64,000 bases of DNA from Dugong dugon (taxonomy: Eukaryota; Chordata; Mammalia; Sirenia; Dugongidae), in the NCBI GenBank assembly GCA_030035585.1, contig CM057471.1, positions 69,092,319 to 69,156,318 on the forward strand, written 5' to 3'. This document shows positions 48,201-55,434 of this stretch, one piece after another. A program made the translations under genes and the position numbers. Within the stretch, counting starts at the first letter, position 1. The number at the start of each line of letters is the position of its first letter. The notes under the pieces were generated by a model. It searched no databases. It was not told the origin of the DNA and saw only the letters and a program-made list of their open reading frames with translations.

Positions 48201-50380
48201 GAGAGGCCTGTGAAGCCTGGGCAAGTTGAAACAGGCCTGTTTCTACATCTTTGTAAACCAGTTGCTGTTGAGTCAGTTCCGACTCATGGAAACCCCATGT
48301 GTGTCAGAGTAGAGCTATGCGTCATAGGGTTTTCAAAGGCTGATATTTTGGAAGTACATCACCAAGCCTTTCTTCTAAGGTGCTTCTGGGTAGACTTGAA
48401 CCTCCAACCTTTTGGTTAGCAGCCTAGCACATTAATCATTTGTACCACGCAGGGACTACTCATTTATATAAACGGGATCATATACCCACCTCATGGGACC
48501 ATTGGGGTTCAATCGAAATATTTGCAAAGGACTAAGCACAATACCTTGCACATTCTAGGAGCCACATGAAGGTGAGCTTTCATTCATTTATTCACTCAAT
48601 AAATACTTCCCCTGTGTCTCCCCTGTGCCTGCTCTGGGCTACGTATGGGGGAATATGGTGGTATGTGGAATCAAAGACTTCACCTTCTTGAAGGTCTTAA
48701 CCTTACGGAGAGACAGACACCAAAACCACACAACCACAGCGTGATACAATTGAGGCTGAGAGACCAGGGAACAGTTGGGTGCAGTGTGGGGACAGAGGAG
48801 CCACTTAGGAAAGGCATAGTCTGGGCACTTCCTGGACGGGGTGATTCTCAGCTAAGACCTGAAGACTGGGTGGGAAGAGTACATTTTAAGCTAGGTGAGC
48901 AAGGTGGGATCAAATGGAGGGGGCAAGAAGGGGGGCAGAGGCCAGACCATGCAGACATTAGACTTCATTCCAAGGGTACTGGGGAGCCACGAAGGGTGTT
49001 AAGCAAGTGCTGGTATAGTTGGGTTGGAGTTTGGAAAAATGCCTTTGGGTGATTAGTAGTTGGTAGGAGGAGACTGCCCGGTCCTGCGCCATCCCCGCAA
49101 TTGTTATGTTGGAGCCCATTGTTGCAGCCACTGTGTCAAACCAGGACCAGGCAGTGTTTTGTTCTATTGTACATAGGGTCGCTATGAGTAGGAACCAACT
49201 CGATGGCACCTAACAACAACAACAGGGGGAGATGGAATGGGAAAGGCAGTTCAGAGGCTAAGGAGAGAGGACAGACTGGATGTGGAGGGCTGGGAGGCGC
49301 CAGGGCCTGCCTTGGTGACTGGGGTGGGGGTGGGGGGAGGTTAGGGTGGAATCATCCCAGTTGGTGTCCCGGACACAGGGGGAGCAGCAGGGTTCTCAAG
49401 GTTCCCCCTTTGTCCCCTAGCCTGAGCCTCAGGGAAGGGGCTGTTACCTTTTGGCGTTGTCTGGTTGGCATCAAGGGAGTCCTGGTCTCCAAATCCCATC
49501 TGCTGGGCCATATTGTGGCCTGGAGGGTGGGGCCCAGAGGCATAGAGATCGGAGGGCTGCCTGGTGGTCAAGAGGCTGAATGCGAGGGGTCGGGTGGGGC
49601 AAGTCTCTCTCTCTCACTCTCTTTTTCTCTCATAGAAAGCCATAGCTCTGGGCTACACCCTTCCAGTGGGGGAGGGGGACAGGGCAGGGTTTGAGGCCAT
49701 CTTTCTGTGTCTCTGGATGACTTTGGATGTGTCTTTGGGCATCTCTGGGTGTGACTCGGCTGAGGCCCAGCGACCACTGGGGGGCGCCGTGTCCCCAGGC
49801 AAGGCGAGAGGCCGGGCGGGGGTTCCCAAGCAGTAACACCTGCCCGCCGGGTCTGTCCCCAGGGGCCGTATATCTTCCTGGTCTACGCCGCCTACAATGG
49901 GGAGGTGAGTCGGAAGGAGCCGGCTGCGAAGGGCGGGGTCAGGCCGCAAGCGCGGCTTATCTGCCCGAGCTCCGCGGCCCACGGGGGTCAGGGGAGGTCC
50001 CGGGCCTGACCTCGACGCTCACCCACCAGGTCCGCAGCGCCCTGCGAAGGATGACGGAAAAGAAGGCGACCGAAGCGACCACGGCGCGGGGCGGCGCGGG
50101 GGCGGGAGGCACCGCCCACGGCTCCGCCCACGGCCCCGGTCCGAGCGCGGCCAACGCGCTTTCCTTTCAGACCCGCTCTAGGCACTACGGCAGGGCCTCC
50201 AGTTCTCGGCCCTCAGGTCCCTGGGCGGTGGCCCAGGACAGCCCCATGGCCTTAGTCCCACCCCAGAGGCATGTGGCTGTCAGAGGTACGGGCCTCACCA
50301 CTCTCCATTCCCAGCGCTACCCAGTGCCAGTTTCCCCAGTGCTCAGGCAGAGTTGGGAGGGCAACAGCAAATTCTATTAG
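30240..50380 (+). CDS. ADGRD2: ADGRD2 (GPR144), adhesion GPCR, overall multi-exon coding span
   Basis: Overall span of a split gene; exons are listed separately. The product is a cell-surface adhesion GPCR (family B2). The order is a short N-terminus, a C-type-lectin-like half domain, a pentraxin domain, a GAIN domain ending in a GPS motif (CFCNHST), then seven membrane helices with family-typical motifs (WMLVEGLLLW in TM3, GLTWLVGIL in TM6, GPYIFLVYAAYNGEVR in TM7). The exons add up to roughly 950 residues before the tail, close to the human length as I recall it. The pentraxin-GAIN-7TM order and the position directly upstream of, and convergent with, NR5A1 both fit ADGRD2 rather than ADGRD1. 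In this class the GAIN domain self-cleaves and a tethered peptide activates G proteins; the ligand of ADGRD2 is not known to me. Phase is continuous across all junctions except TM3 to TM4 (see findings), and the C-terminal end is unresolved, so the gene may be functional or decaying. Confidence 0.88.
30400..30560 (+). repeat. MIR SINE in ADGRD2 intron
   Basis: AAGTGACCTGCCCAAGGTCA and GACTTGAACCCAGGTCTGAC. Similar MIR cores lie in later introns at about 36,090-36,250, 36,410-36,510 (antisense), 40,210-40,400 (antisense) and 42,060-42,150. Confidence 0.75.
30667..30703 (+). CDS. ADGRD2: ADGRD2 small N-terminal exon (37 nt)
   Basis: Bounded by CTCTCTTAG and CAG|GTGAGT, both good splice sites. 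It encodes IKSLSGTPFNSP and changes phase from 0 to 1, matching both neighbours. No known domain. Confidence 0.6.
31098..31310 (+). CDS. ADGRD2: ADGRD2 exon: C-type-lectin-like half domain
   Basis: 213 nt, phase 1 to 1, acceptor CATCTCCAG, donor GC|GTGAGT. The translation holds the pattern of the first half of a C-type lectin-like domain: a cysteine (VCRYPQQ), then SWWQAQESCE, then GHLAL and VWMG, which corresponds to the WIG motif. The second half of a full lectin fold, with its calcium-binding EPN/WND residues, is not encoded here or in the next small exon. Carbohydrate binding is therefore not predicted. The module sits directly ahead of the pentraxin domain, on the outside of the cell. 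Confidence 0.75.
31414..31452 (+). CDS. ADGRD2: ADGRD2 linker exon (39 nt)
   Basis: Phase 1 to 1; acceptor CATCTCCAG, donor CCCAG|GTATGG. It encodes SLALDRCKGLAP, joining the lectin-like piece to the pentraxin domain and supplying one further cysteine that could pair within the lectin-like module. Confidence 0.6.
31592..32233 (+). CDS. ADGRD2: ADGRD2 exon: pentraxin domain
   Basis: 642 nt, 214 codons, phase 1 to 1, strongly CpG-rich. It encodes a whole pentraxin/LamG-like beta sandwich. Landmarks are LTACAHVQWD (first disulphide cysteine), the pentraxin signature region WHHLCATWEQ (second cysteine; the usual last Ser/Thr of the signature is Gln), LFADGRRR, GVLVLGQDQDSLGGGF, and FSGNLTDFNLWARAL, which matches the GxLxDFxLW motif of the family. 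This domain separates the ADGRD group from most adhesion GPCRs. It would face outward and probably binds a matrix or cell-surface partner. The frame is intact, with no stop. The opposite strand is also open over part of the exon, an effect of high GC. Confidence 0.9.
32752..32817 (+). CDS. ADGRD2: ADGRD2 exon at the pentraxin/GAIN boundary (start uncertain)
   Basis: The end is clear: ACCGGACAG|GTGCGC, phase 1. The translation includes SESCLQQHLFLCCYR, a cysteine-rich stretch leading into the GAIN domain. The start is uncertain. An acceptor at 32,750-32,751 (GGGACCCAG) keeps phase 1 and gives 66 nt. A better-looking acceptor at 32,728-32,729 gives 88 nt and breaks the frame. I chose the in-frame one. 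Confidence 0.55.
33198..33283 (+). CDS. ADGRD2: ADGRD2 exon: start of GAIN domain
   Basis: Acceptor CTGCTTTGCAG, donor CTGTG|GTGAGT, phase 1 to 0. It encodes TYRQLQDAHSWPGQDVI and VNALANATV. This is the helical start of GAIN subdomain A, with one N-glycosylation site (NAT). Confidence 0.85.
33556..33837 (+). CDS. ADGRD2: ADGRD2 exon: GAIN subdomain A
   Basis: 282 nt, phase 0 to 0, acceptor CTGTCCACAG, donor AGCAAG|GTGAGG. It encodes helices rich in Leu and Ala (LAEASHFLGILERVLAKE, DVLSVASLVLEEQLANTW) typical of the helical half of a GAIN domain. No internal stop or indel. Confidence 0.88.
35082..35193 (+). CDS. ADGRD2: ADGRD2 exon: GAIN domain
   Basis: Acceptor TTTCCTGTCAG, donor CATGCCG|GTGAGC, phase 0 to 1. 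It encodes VVGGPMSLVASVHHLAPLL and further residues of the A to B transition of the GAIN domain. Confidence 0.82.
35916..36050 (+). CDS. ADGRD2: ADGRD2 exon: GAIN domain
   Basis: 135 nt, phase 1 to 1; acceptor TTTAATCCCAG, donor GGAAAG|GTGGGT. It encodes LEVRSLRLREASTGGYTF and then a polar loop, fitting the first strands of GAIN subdomain B. Confidence 0.82.
36588..36711 (+). CDS. ADGRD2: ADGRD2 exon: GAIN subdomain B
   Basis: Acceptor CACTCATCCAG, donor TGCAGAG|GTGAGT, phase 1 to 2. It encodes GVTMIHSWFTSSVFLYAVEG, a beta-strand pair of GAIN subdomain B, followed by an acidic loop. Confidence 0.82.
37162..37267 (+). CDS. ADGRD2: ADGRD2 exon: GAIN subdomain B
   Basis: Acceptor TCTCCCCGCAG, donor GCTCAG|GTACAG, phase 2 to 0. 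It encodes STQVGSAIISSDVWDAGG followed by VNIAVTFHL, the strand that matches the conserved 'V.ISF.H' of adhesion-GPCR GAIN domains. A 4.3-kb repeat-filled intron follows. Confidence 0.85.
37985..38978 (-). repeat. Antisense old L1 in the large ADGRD2 intron
   Basis: CTTGATTGAGGTATATGAATC, then TTTTGACCAGTGCACTACC, then a T-rich stretch that reads as the complement of L1 ORF2. It is cut at 38,979 by the next element and resumes after 39,395. 37,330-37,980 before it holds MIR- and L1-like scraps. Confidence 0.65.
38979..39412 (-). repeat. RTE-type retrotransposon insertion with 17-bp target-site duplication
   Basis: The 17-mer TCAAAGAACTAACTTTT stands at 38,979-38,995 and again at 39,396-39,412. 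Between them are a poly(T) start and antisense RTE 3'-end sequence (GGTGAAAGCTTACAGAGC), a second long T run at about 39,128-39,152, then a related second unit (GATGAAGGCTTACAGAAC). Confidence 0.75.
41035..41565. repeat. Minisatellite, about 17-18 units of roughly 29 bp
   Basis: Units like CACACACTCACGCCTGCCC followed by TGTGCCCC, 24-30 bp each, with few differences. It fills the last 530 nt of the intron before the ADGRD2 exon at 41,567, ending within the acceptor region. Its period leaves all three + frames open, which makes false genes. Confidence 0.9.
41567..41622 (+). CDS. ADGRD2: ADGRD2 exon: GAIN domain, first GPS cysteine
   Basis: 56 nt, phase 0 to 2; acceptor TTCCTGCTCCTAG, donor AGTAG|GTGAGT. 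It encodes VEPICAFWNFSS, the conserved C-x-F/Y-W start of the GPS region. The acceptor lies at the very edge of a long minisatellite (41,035-41,565). Confidence 0.85.
42236..42362 (+). CDS. ADGRD2: ADGRD2 exon: GPS autoproteolysis motif and tethered agonist
   Basis: The acceptor CATCCCCCCCAAG at 42,235 is the one that keeps phase 2; the nearer AG at 42,246 breaks it. The exon encodes PNTGGSWATTGC, then DSTACFCNHST and KFAVLLQVYDIQ. In this family cleavage occurs at H-x|S/T in the GPS. Here the site reads H-S|T instead of the usual H-L|T/S, so His and the Thr nucleophile are kept. The residues after the cut (TKFAVLLQ) would form the tethered agonist. Confidence 0.88.
43394..43553 (-). repeat. 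AfroSINE, antisense, in ADGRD2 intron
   Basis: CTCGTTGCTATCAAGTCGAT, ATAGTGACCCTATAGGACAG and TAACCACTGCGCCACCAGGG. Young looking. Confidence 0.92.
43844..43947 (+). CDS. ADGRD2: ADGRD2 exon: TM1
   Basis: Acceptor CACTCCCTGCAG, donor GCTGG|GTGAGG, phase 0 to 2. After RGPEEESLLKTLSFV it encodes the hydrophobic TM1 (GCGVSFCALATTFVLFLAAG). Confidence 0.86.
44217..44319 (+). CDS. ADGRD2: ADGRD2 exon: first intracellular loop and TM2
   Basis: Acceptor CTGCCTGTCCAG, donor AACAAG|GTAGGC, phase 2 to 0. It encodes VHKNLTFSLASAEVILMASD, the usual 'hxNLxxSL' start of TM2 in family B2 receptors. Confidence 0.86.
44623..44779 (+). CDS. ADGRD2: ADGRD2 exon: TM3 and second intracellular loop
   Basis: The acceptor is a tandem CAGCAG (exon start 44,623 or 44,626), so a glutamine may be optional. 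It encodes AAMHLLFLVAFSWMLVEGLL, the hallmark TM3 of adhesion GPCRs, then the second intracellular loop and YYATGW. The donor TGGG|GTGAGG leaves phase 1, with the next codon expected to be the Gly of the GWG motif. Confidence 0.87.
44840..45245. repeat. Degenerate minisatellite before the TM4 exon
   Basis: Imperfect units built from CAGCACC/ACTGCCTGGCACCCA/CACCACC, roughly 15-30 nt. Occupies half of the intron between TM3 and TM4. Confidence 0.75.
45651..45783 (+). CDS. ADGRD2: ADGRD2 exon: TM4, second extracellular loop, TM5 start (acceptor out of phase)
   Basis: It encodes VPVAIVALTLATSP (TM4), ASGHCWLNV with the conserved second-loop cysteine and tryptophan, and IWAFVGPVLFVLT (TM5); donor GACT|GTGAGC, phase 0. 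The only good acceptor, TTCTTCCCCTAAG at 45,650, leaves one base before the GTA codon, while the preceding exon needs two. Used as written, the frame shifts and hits a stop in this exon, within the TM5 segment. The exon itself has no other lesion. A degenerate minisatellite fills most of the intron before it. Confidence 0.82.
45870..45985 (+). CDS. ADGRD2: ADGRD2 exon: TM5 end and third intracellular loop
   Basis: Acceptor AAATCTACAG, donor GTTATG|GTGAAG, phase 0 to 2. It encodes ANTCILVRVVIVTVS and an Arg-rich loop (ARRRARMLSPQPRLQQQ), typical of the G-protein-facing side of TM5/TM6. Confidence 0.86.
46030..46260. repeat. TG-rich low-complexity tract
   Basis: Irregular GTGTG/CATGTG repeats in the intron after the third-loop exon. 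Confidence 0.6.
46880..47000 (+). CDS. ADGRD2: ADGRD2 exon: TM6
   Basis: Acceptor CTCTCCCACAG, donor TTCCAG|GTACCT, phase 2 to 0. It encodes ATVKPVLVLLPILGLTWLVG, the family TM6 signature (K..LVLLP.LG.TW), followed by LVHLSPDWAYVAVGLNSFQ. Confidence 0.88.
47410..47740. repeat. Pyrimidine-rich (TCTC) low-complexity tract
   Basis: Over 300 nt dominated by TCTCTGTCTC-type sequence on the + strand, in the intron before TM7. Chance frames here are Ser/Leu-rich artefacts. Confidence 0.7.
48256..48450 (-). repeat. AfroSINE, antisense, in ADGRD2 intron
   Basis: CAGTTGCTGTTGAGTCAGTT, ACATCACCAAGCCTTTCTTC and CCTTTTGGTTAGCAGCC. Confidence 0.88.
49105..49226 (+). repeat. AfroSINE right half
   Basis: ACATAGGGTCGCTATGAGTAG and CCAACTCGATGGCACC followed by an AACAACAACA tail; the left part is missing or diverged. 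Confidence 0.65.
49863..49904 (+). CDS. ADGRD2: ADGRD2 exon: TM7
   Basis: 42 nt, phase 0 to 0, acceptor TGTCCCCAG, donor GGGGAG|GTGAGT. It encodes GPYIFLVYAAYNGE, the conserved end of TM7. Short separate TM7 exons are common in this family. Confidence 0.86.
50030..50380 (+). CDS. ADGRD2: ADGRD2 exon: start of C-terminal tail (end uncertain)
   Basis: Acceptor CACCCACCAG, in phase 0. It encodes VRSALRRMTEKK, the juxtamembrane tail after TM7, then a low-complexity Gly/Ala/Ser-rich part. The frame stays open to TAG at 50,378-50,380. A possible donor, TCAGAG|GTACGG at 50,285, could splice onward, but the next acceptor (50,463) then gives a stop after eight more codons. So the tail ends either at 50,380 or in exons further down. 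Confidence 0.6.
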   Translation, partial: VRSALRRMTEKKATEATTARGGAGAGGTAHGSAHGPGPSAANALSFQTRSRHYGRASSSRPSGPWAVAQDSPMALVPPQRHVAVRGTGLTTLHSQRYPVPVSPVLRQSWEGNSKFY

Positions 50381-50463
50381 TCCGTTTGAAAGACAAACTG
50401 AAGCCCGGGCAACTGGGCCTTAGATTCCTTAGAAATGACACATCCCTCACGCCTCCCCCTCCA

Positions 50464-51234
50464 GCCGGCCAAGGAACAGGGAACCCCTAATGCCCAACCC
50501 AGAAGTGGAGCTGGCCCCTGACATCTTCCCTGGGTCTCCATGGGGCAGGAGATTGAGGGATCCTGAAGACAGGTGGGTGGATGGGGTTCCAGAGCTCTGC
50601 CATGGAGTGTGGCTTGAGTGGCCAGGTCAGAAGTTCCAGTCCCAGTTCACTTTCTGTGCATCCTTGGGTAAGTCATCTTCCCTCTCTGGGCCTCCATTTC
50701 CTCATCACTAATCTGTGGGGTAAGCCTCTGGGTGGATCCTTAGGGTCTTTGAGAGTGAGATCCCCACCCAGGGTGGGAGAGCAGAGGGAGAGCTTCCTGC
50801 CTCAGTCTCCCCAAATTCACCAACTCAAGCATTTTTCCCCCACTAGGGACCCCCAGCCCCAGAATCCCCATGACCTTCTCCTCCATTGCAGAGCCCGAGA
50901 GACCAGTGAGGCCCTGCCAAGTGTGGCTGCGAGAGTTGGGGAAGCCACAGTGGCTAGGGGTGGGGCTGGGGTGGGGGCCTTCCCCTGGGGATTCAAGAGA
51001 CCTCTGTTCTTCAGTTACTGGGCTGAAGAGCACTGGGACTTGCTGACTGACGAGGACTGAGCGTAATCTCTGTACGCTGGCAGAACCTGAATGCCAAGGC
51101 CACTGTGGGGAGGGAGTCATCACCATGGTAGCCGTGGGCCGCGGGGCAGGGAGGAGCAGGAGTGGGGACCCACCCCCCCTTGACAGACCTCTTCTGTCCT
51201 CAGGCTGTGGAGCTGACAGCTTTCAAGACTTCAG
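50464..51234 (+). other. Possible further ADGRD2 tail exons (50,464-50,571; 50,892-51,060; 51,204-51,234)
   Basis: Three stretches have splice-site-like edges. 50,464-50,571 (CCCCCTCCAG to AAGACAG|GTGGGT) and 50,892 onward (CTCCATTGCAG) join in one open frame that ends in a tryptophan- and acid-rich C-terminus at TGA 51,058-51,060. 51,204-51,234 (CTGTCCTCAG to CTTCAG|GTATAG) reads AVELTAFKTS in one frame, faintly like the ADGRD1 C-terminus as I recall it. None joins the 50,030 exon in phase without a stop, so these are candidates only. Confidence 0.25.
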
Positions 51235-51239
51235 GTATA

Positions 51240-53246
51240 GCTCCCACTTCAGGGGGATCCCTTTTTCCCCTTTGGCCTAGACACCCCCTTTGCTCTACTG
51301 TGTCAGGATGGAGGTGATTTAAGAAGCAACCATACCCTACCTCCCACCATTTAAGGGGCCCTCTCTACTTTTTCCTTGCTGGTGCCAGAAGGTCCTCTAT
51401 TCGCACGCTGTGGGCTCTGTCAGTGAACATGCAGTGCACCCTGGGAGAGGGTTAGTTAAGGAATGAATTTGTGGGACCCCTTTCTGGAGCTGGTGCACTG
51501 GGAGGGGCAGTGAGCAGGAAGCCCAGAGCCTGCCTTCCGGCACCCCCAGCCCAACCTCCTATCCTTATCCTCCTCTGAGGGCCCCTATCCTGACGTCTCG
51601 TGATCTGAGAGGCCTTGCAGGCCCAGTGAGGAGCAAGGTCTTTCCTTCAAGGCCTCAGTTTCCCCAGCTGGACAGCTGTTGGGGGCATGCTGGAGGGCCT
51701 TGTGGGCAGCTGGCAAGGCTAGGGCCACCCTAGGCCTTACTCAGGGAGGGGCCTGAGGCCTCGGGAGCTCAGCTTGGCCCGAGGGAAGCCGTGGGGACCC
51801 AGCTTGCTATCTTCAGTCTCCCTGATCCTGAGTTCTCACAATCTTAAAATAGAGACAACCCTATGAGGAGCTGGCCCAGTACCACCCAGCCCCAAACCAC
51901 ACGATCAAATCCAGTGAGGGCTAGAGGCCTGTTGATTGAGCTCTTACTGGGGCTCTGTGCTAAACTCCAGGCATTTAATCTGGTGACCTAGGAAAATGGA
52001 GGTGCTGTTAGCGTGCCATTGTGCAGATGAAAAGCTGAGCCACAGAGAGGGACAGTGACTTGCCAGGGTCAGGGGCAAAGCTAGGGTCGGGCCCACGCCC
52101 CCACAGATGAAACTGAGGCACAGCAGTAGTCACATGGGCATACACATGGACACATTAGAACCCAGGTCTGTGTGACCCCTAGCCCGGACTCCCAGCTGGC
52201 CTCCACCACTGGCTGGTGTCTCAGTCCCTTGGAGCCTCAGCGTCCCCTTCAGCAAAATGGGCTAATGGCGCCCCCTGCAGACCTGTTGGGAGGGCGCAGG
52301 TGCCCAGCACCCAAAGTAGGCGTTCCAAGGGGACCTGAGCTGCCCCCTCCTGCTTCCCCCAGCCCCCCATACTCCCACTCCTACCCCCATCCCTGCAGGC
52401 GCATCGCGTCTGTGGGAACAAGAGAGTGGCGGCAGCGCCTCTGTGCTCAAGTGACAGCGCCTTTGTCTTCATTGAATGGGTGCGTTGCTAAGGCCCCTCT
52501 TAGCAACAGAGTAGCTTCCACTTAGGCCCAAGGCCCTGGCCCCACCCTCTGGACCCCTAACTCCAACCCCACCTTACGGATCCCCCCATACACCTGCAAC
52601 CCACTCAGGTGGTCTGAGCAAGAGTTGCCATGGAGTGGAAGGAGGCTTCTGGCTCTGTGTCCCTCATGGCGCCTGCCACTGCCCCTCCTAAAAGCCCACC
52701 CAGCCCACCAGGGGCATGCAGAGTTCTTAGGATGGGTAAACTGAGACTCGGAGAGATCAGAAAGACTGCCCAGGACAAGCCAGGCCAGGATTCCCACCAA
52801 AGGTCTCCCCCAGCCTCAGTTCTCAGCCTCTTCCCCATCCTGCAGGTCCCCGTCCTGAGTCTCTGCCAGCCCAGCCCAAGGGGCATATTTTCCTCCCAGG
52901 ATTCTAGAGAAAGTACATCCAGGACTTTCCTCCAAATTCTGCCCTAACTGGACAGGTCTGCCAGGGGACCTCAGGCCTGGGGACTGATTCAGCCCTAGAC
53001 AGGATGAAAGGCCCGGCTGGCAGCACGAGTAAGCGGCAGCGCCTTGACCACCTCCTGCCCCCACCGGCCTCAGCCTCTCCCTCCTTTGAATGGGAGCATG
53101 AACTCCAGCCCTTGTGCTCCTGCCACCCCTACCAGAGCCCACAGCACGGTCCCCTATCTTTCTGTCTGTCTGTCTGTGATTTGCCCCTCTTTTCCACCCT
53201 GTCCCTACCTACTCTGAAGTTCCAGCGTGTCTGCAGTGTCTCTAGT
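51240..53246. other. ADGRD2 downstream/3' UTR stretch with no clear repeats or exons
   Basis: This 2-kb stretch is unique, fairly GC-rich sequence between the possible tail exons and the poly(A) signal. It holds a MIR-like fragment at about 51,960-52,190 and a 24-bp perfect inverted repeat at 52,484-52,507. I see no convincing coding exon. Parts may be 3' UTR. Confidence 0.4.
52484..52507. promoter_or_regulatory. Perfect 9-bp inverted repeat with X-box-like half sites
   Basis: Arms GTTGCTAAG (52,484-52,492) and CTTAGCAAC (52,499-52,507) are exact reverse complements around GCCCCT. GTTGCT/AGCAAC resemble RFX X-box half sites, but the 12-nt spacing is wider than a standard X-box (0-2 nt). Confidence 0.35.
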
Positions 53247-53252
53247 AATAAA
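53247..53252 (+). terminator. ADGRD2: Poly(A) signal, probable ADGRD2 3' end
   Basis: A perfect AATAAA follows a T/G/C-rich stretch about 2.2-2.9 kb downstream of the last ADGRD2 exons and ahead of the convergent NR5A1. No other canonical signal between the tail exons and here stood out. Confidence 0.45.
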
Positions 53253-53259
53253 GGGTAGT

Positions 53260-55430
53260 GTTGAGGCTCTGCCTGTCTCTCTGGGGTCCCCCTGGCCTGG
53301 GAAGAGGGAGGGGATGCCAGGCAGCTCTAGGAAGAGGGAGGGAGAAAGGGAAGCTGCCTCTTGGCTTTGGGACTCAAGACGTCCCCAGCTTCATCATCAG
53401 GGTAGGTGCAGCCAACATTTATTAGCACCCGCTATGTGCTAGGCTGGGTGTTAAGCCTTTTGCTGCCTTAAAGCTTCAAGTCCTCACCTCAACTCTGAGA
53501 CTATAAGCCCTACTGTACGGTGGAGGAAACTGGTTCAGAGGTCTCCGATAGGGAGGTGGCAGAAAGGGAGGAGAGGAAAGGTAGCCGAAGCGGGGCACTC
53601 TATCCTGGGTGGGGCTGGGGCACTGCTGAATTTCAACAGGAGAACAACTCTCTTGGTCTAATATTTAGGTTAGGCAGAGCCCCCTCCTGGCTGCTGGTGG
53701 GTGCAGTAAGAGGGGCCAGAGCTTAGAGGGGCAGCGGAGTGGTGCTGACCTGGGTGTAGCAGTGATGGTCCCCTACTGCCCGCATTTTCAGTGCCCCCTT
53801 TTCCTTCCCCTTACCATCAGAGGGCTCTTGTCTCCCCTGAAACTAATCATAGGGATTTATGGGTGGGGGGAAAAAAGCCCTGGTGGTGCACTGATTAAGC
53901 GCTTGGCTGCAAGCCGGAAGGTCAGCAGTTCAAACCCACCAGCCACACTGCTGGAGAAAGATGTGGCAGTCTGCTCCCATAAAGATGACAGCCTTGGAAA
54001 CCCTATGGGGCAGTTCTACTCTGTCCTACAGTGTCGCTATGAGTTGGAATCGACTCGAAGGCAACAGGTTGCCTTGGTGGGGGGAGGGGCCTGGAAGTGG
54101 GGACAGAGGGGTCCTTTTCACTGTCCCCTCTCCCTGTTCCTATACCCTTCTTCCCTTCACACACACCCTTTACTCTCCAGCCAAAAGAACCGCTTTTCAG
54201 TCACCACACACTATTGGCTGGACACCCCTCCATCCCTTTGTCTGCAATGCTCCCAACTCTTGTCTTGCTGGTGAACTGATCATCCTTCCAAACCCGGTTT
54301 GGATGACACCTCTGCTATGAAGCCTTCCTGTTTCCCCCAGCCCCCCAGAGCAGAATCAATCATGTCCTCACCTAACCTGGCTCAGTTATGTGATGTATCG
54401 CATCAGATTATGATCTGATTAAGACAGTCTCCTCTCACAAGGCTGGCCGTTCCCGGGGCCAGGAACCAGGGGTGCTGAGGGAGGGGCACACCTTTTTCTT
54501 TGCATAAAAGCCATTGTTGAGTCATGTGCCTAGGGCTCCGGTGGCCTAGAACTAAAACCAAACCCATTGCTGGGGCACTTTTTCCTAATTTACACAGTCA
54601 CCAGATGGACCAAGAGTGGCTCTGAATGTGAACTAGTTAAGGTGGTCAGGGCAGATCAGGATGCGCAATGGTCTTTCTCAGCTAGGTGACTTTGGACAGG
54701 CCATTTCACCTCTGTCCCTCAGTCTCCTCATCAGTAATCTCAAGGGAAAAATGTTCCTTCACCTTGCTGAGGGGGAAGAAGTCAGCTGTGCTCACTGCTG
54801 CTACCAAGCTTTGGGAGAGCTAGAGGTGGAAGCAAGGGAATCAGTGAGGGCGATGTGAATAGGCCAGGCTAGGGGGGAGGCGGAAGAGGGGTCAGTGGGT
54901 GGCCACTGAATGGACAGAGGAAAGGGCCAGTGCTCTGGAGTCAGGTGGACCCAGGTTTTGAATCTGCTCTCCCAGATCACATGCTGCGTGGCCCTTGGCA
55001 AGCGTCTTCCCATTCTAGGTTATTACCCCTACCACACAGGGCAGCTGCAGGGACAATGAGATGAAGGATGGCACACAGTAAGTGCTTGATAAATGACTGC
55101 TCCCTTCAGCTCGAGATGGACACTGAGCTGGCACGGCCAGGGTGGAACAGAGGCTGAGGTCCCAGAAGGCTGAAGCGTCTTCCAGACCTCCAGGGTGTGG
55201 CAGGGTCCCAGGGATGAGGTAGGGTCCAAGCCCCACTCCCTCAACCCTGCCAGCAGCAGCTAGTGTCCCCTCACGCTGGTGCCCACAACTTATCCTGCCC
55301 CCCCCCCCAAACTTTGAACCAAAGGTGTCTGAGTGTCACTTCCTTCTGTATTGGAACACTGCCCCTCCCCAGACCATTCCACAGCCACCCAGAAGGTTCT
55401 GCTTTGGCCCCAGAATGTAAACAGGCAAAG
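53260..55430. other. Convergent intergenic gap between ADGRD2 and NR5A1
   Basis: Apart from the AfroSINE and MIR-like scraps (about 53,410-53,540 and 54,660-55,100) this stretch shows nothing. A remnant of an antisense AfroSINE end (ACCAAACCCATTGC) sits near 54,557. Confidence 0.5.
53876..54070 (+). repeat. AfroSINE, near full length
   Basis: Starts AGCCCTGGTGGTGCACTG with tRNA-like box A and box B (GGTCAGCAGTTCAAAC), then the GATGTGGCAGTCTGC middle and the tail GGAATCGACTCGAAGGCAAC. Lies in the 2.2-kb gap between the ADGRD2 and NR5A1 poly(A) signals. Confidence 0.9.
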
Positions 55431-55434
55431 GTAG

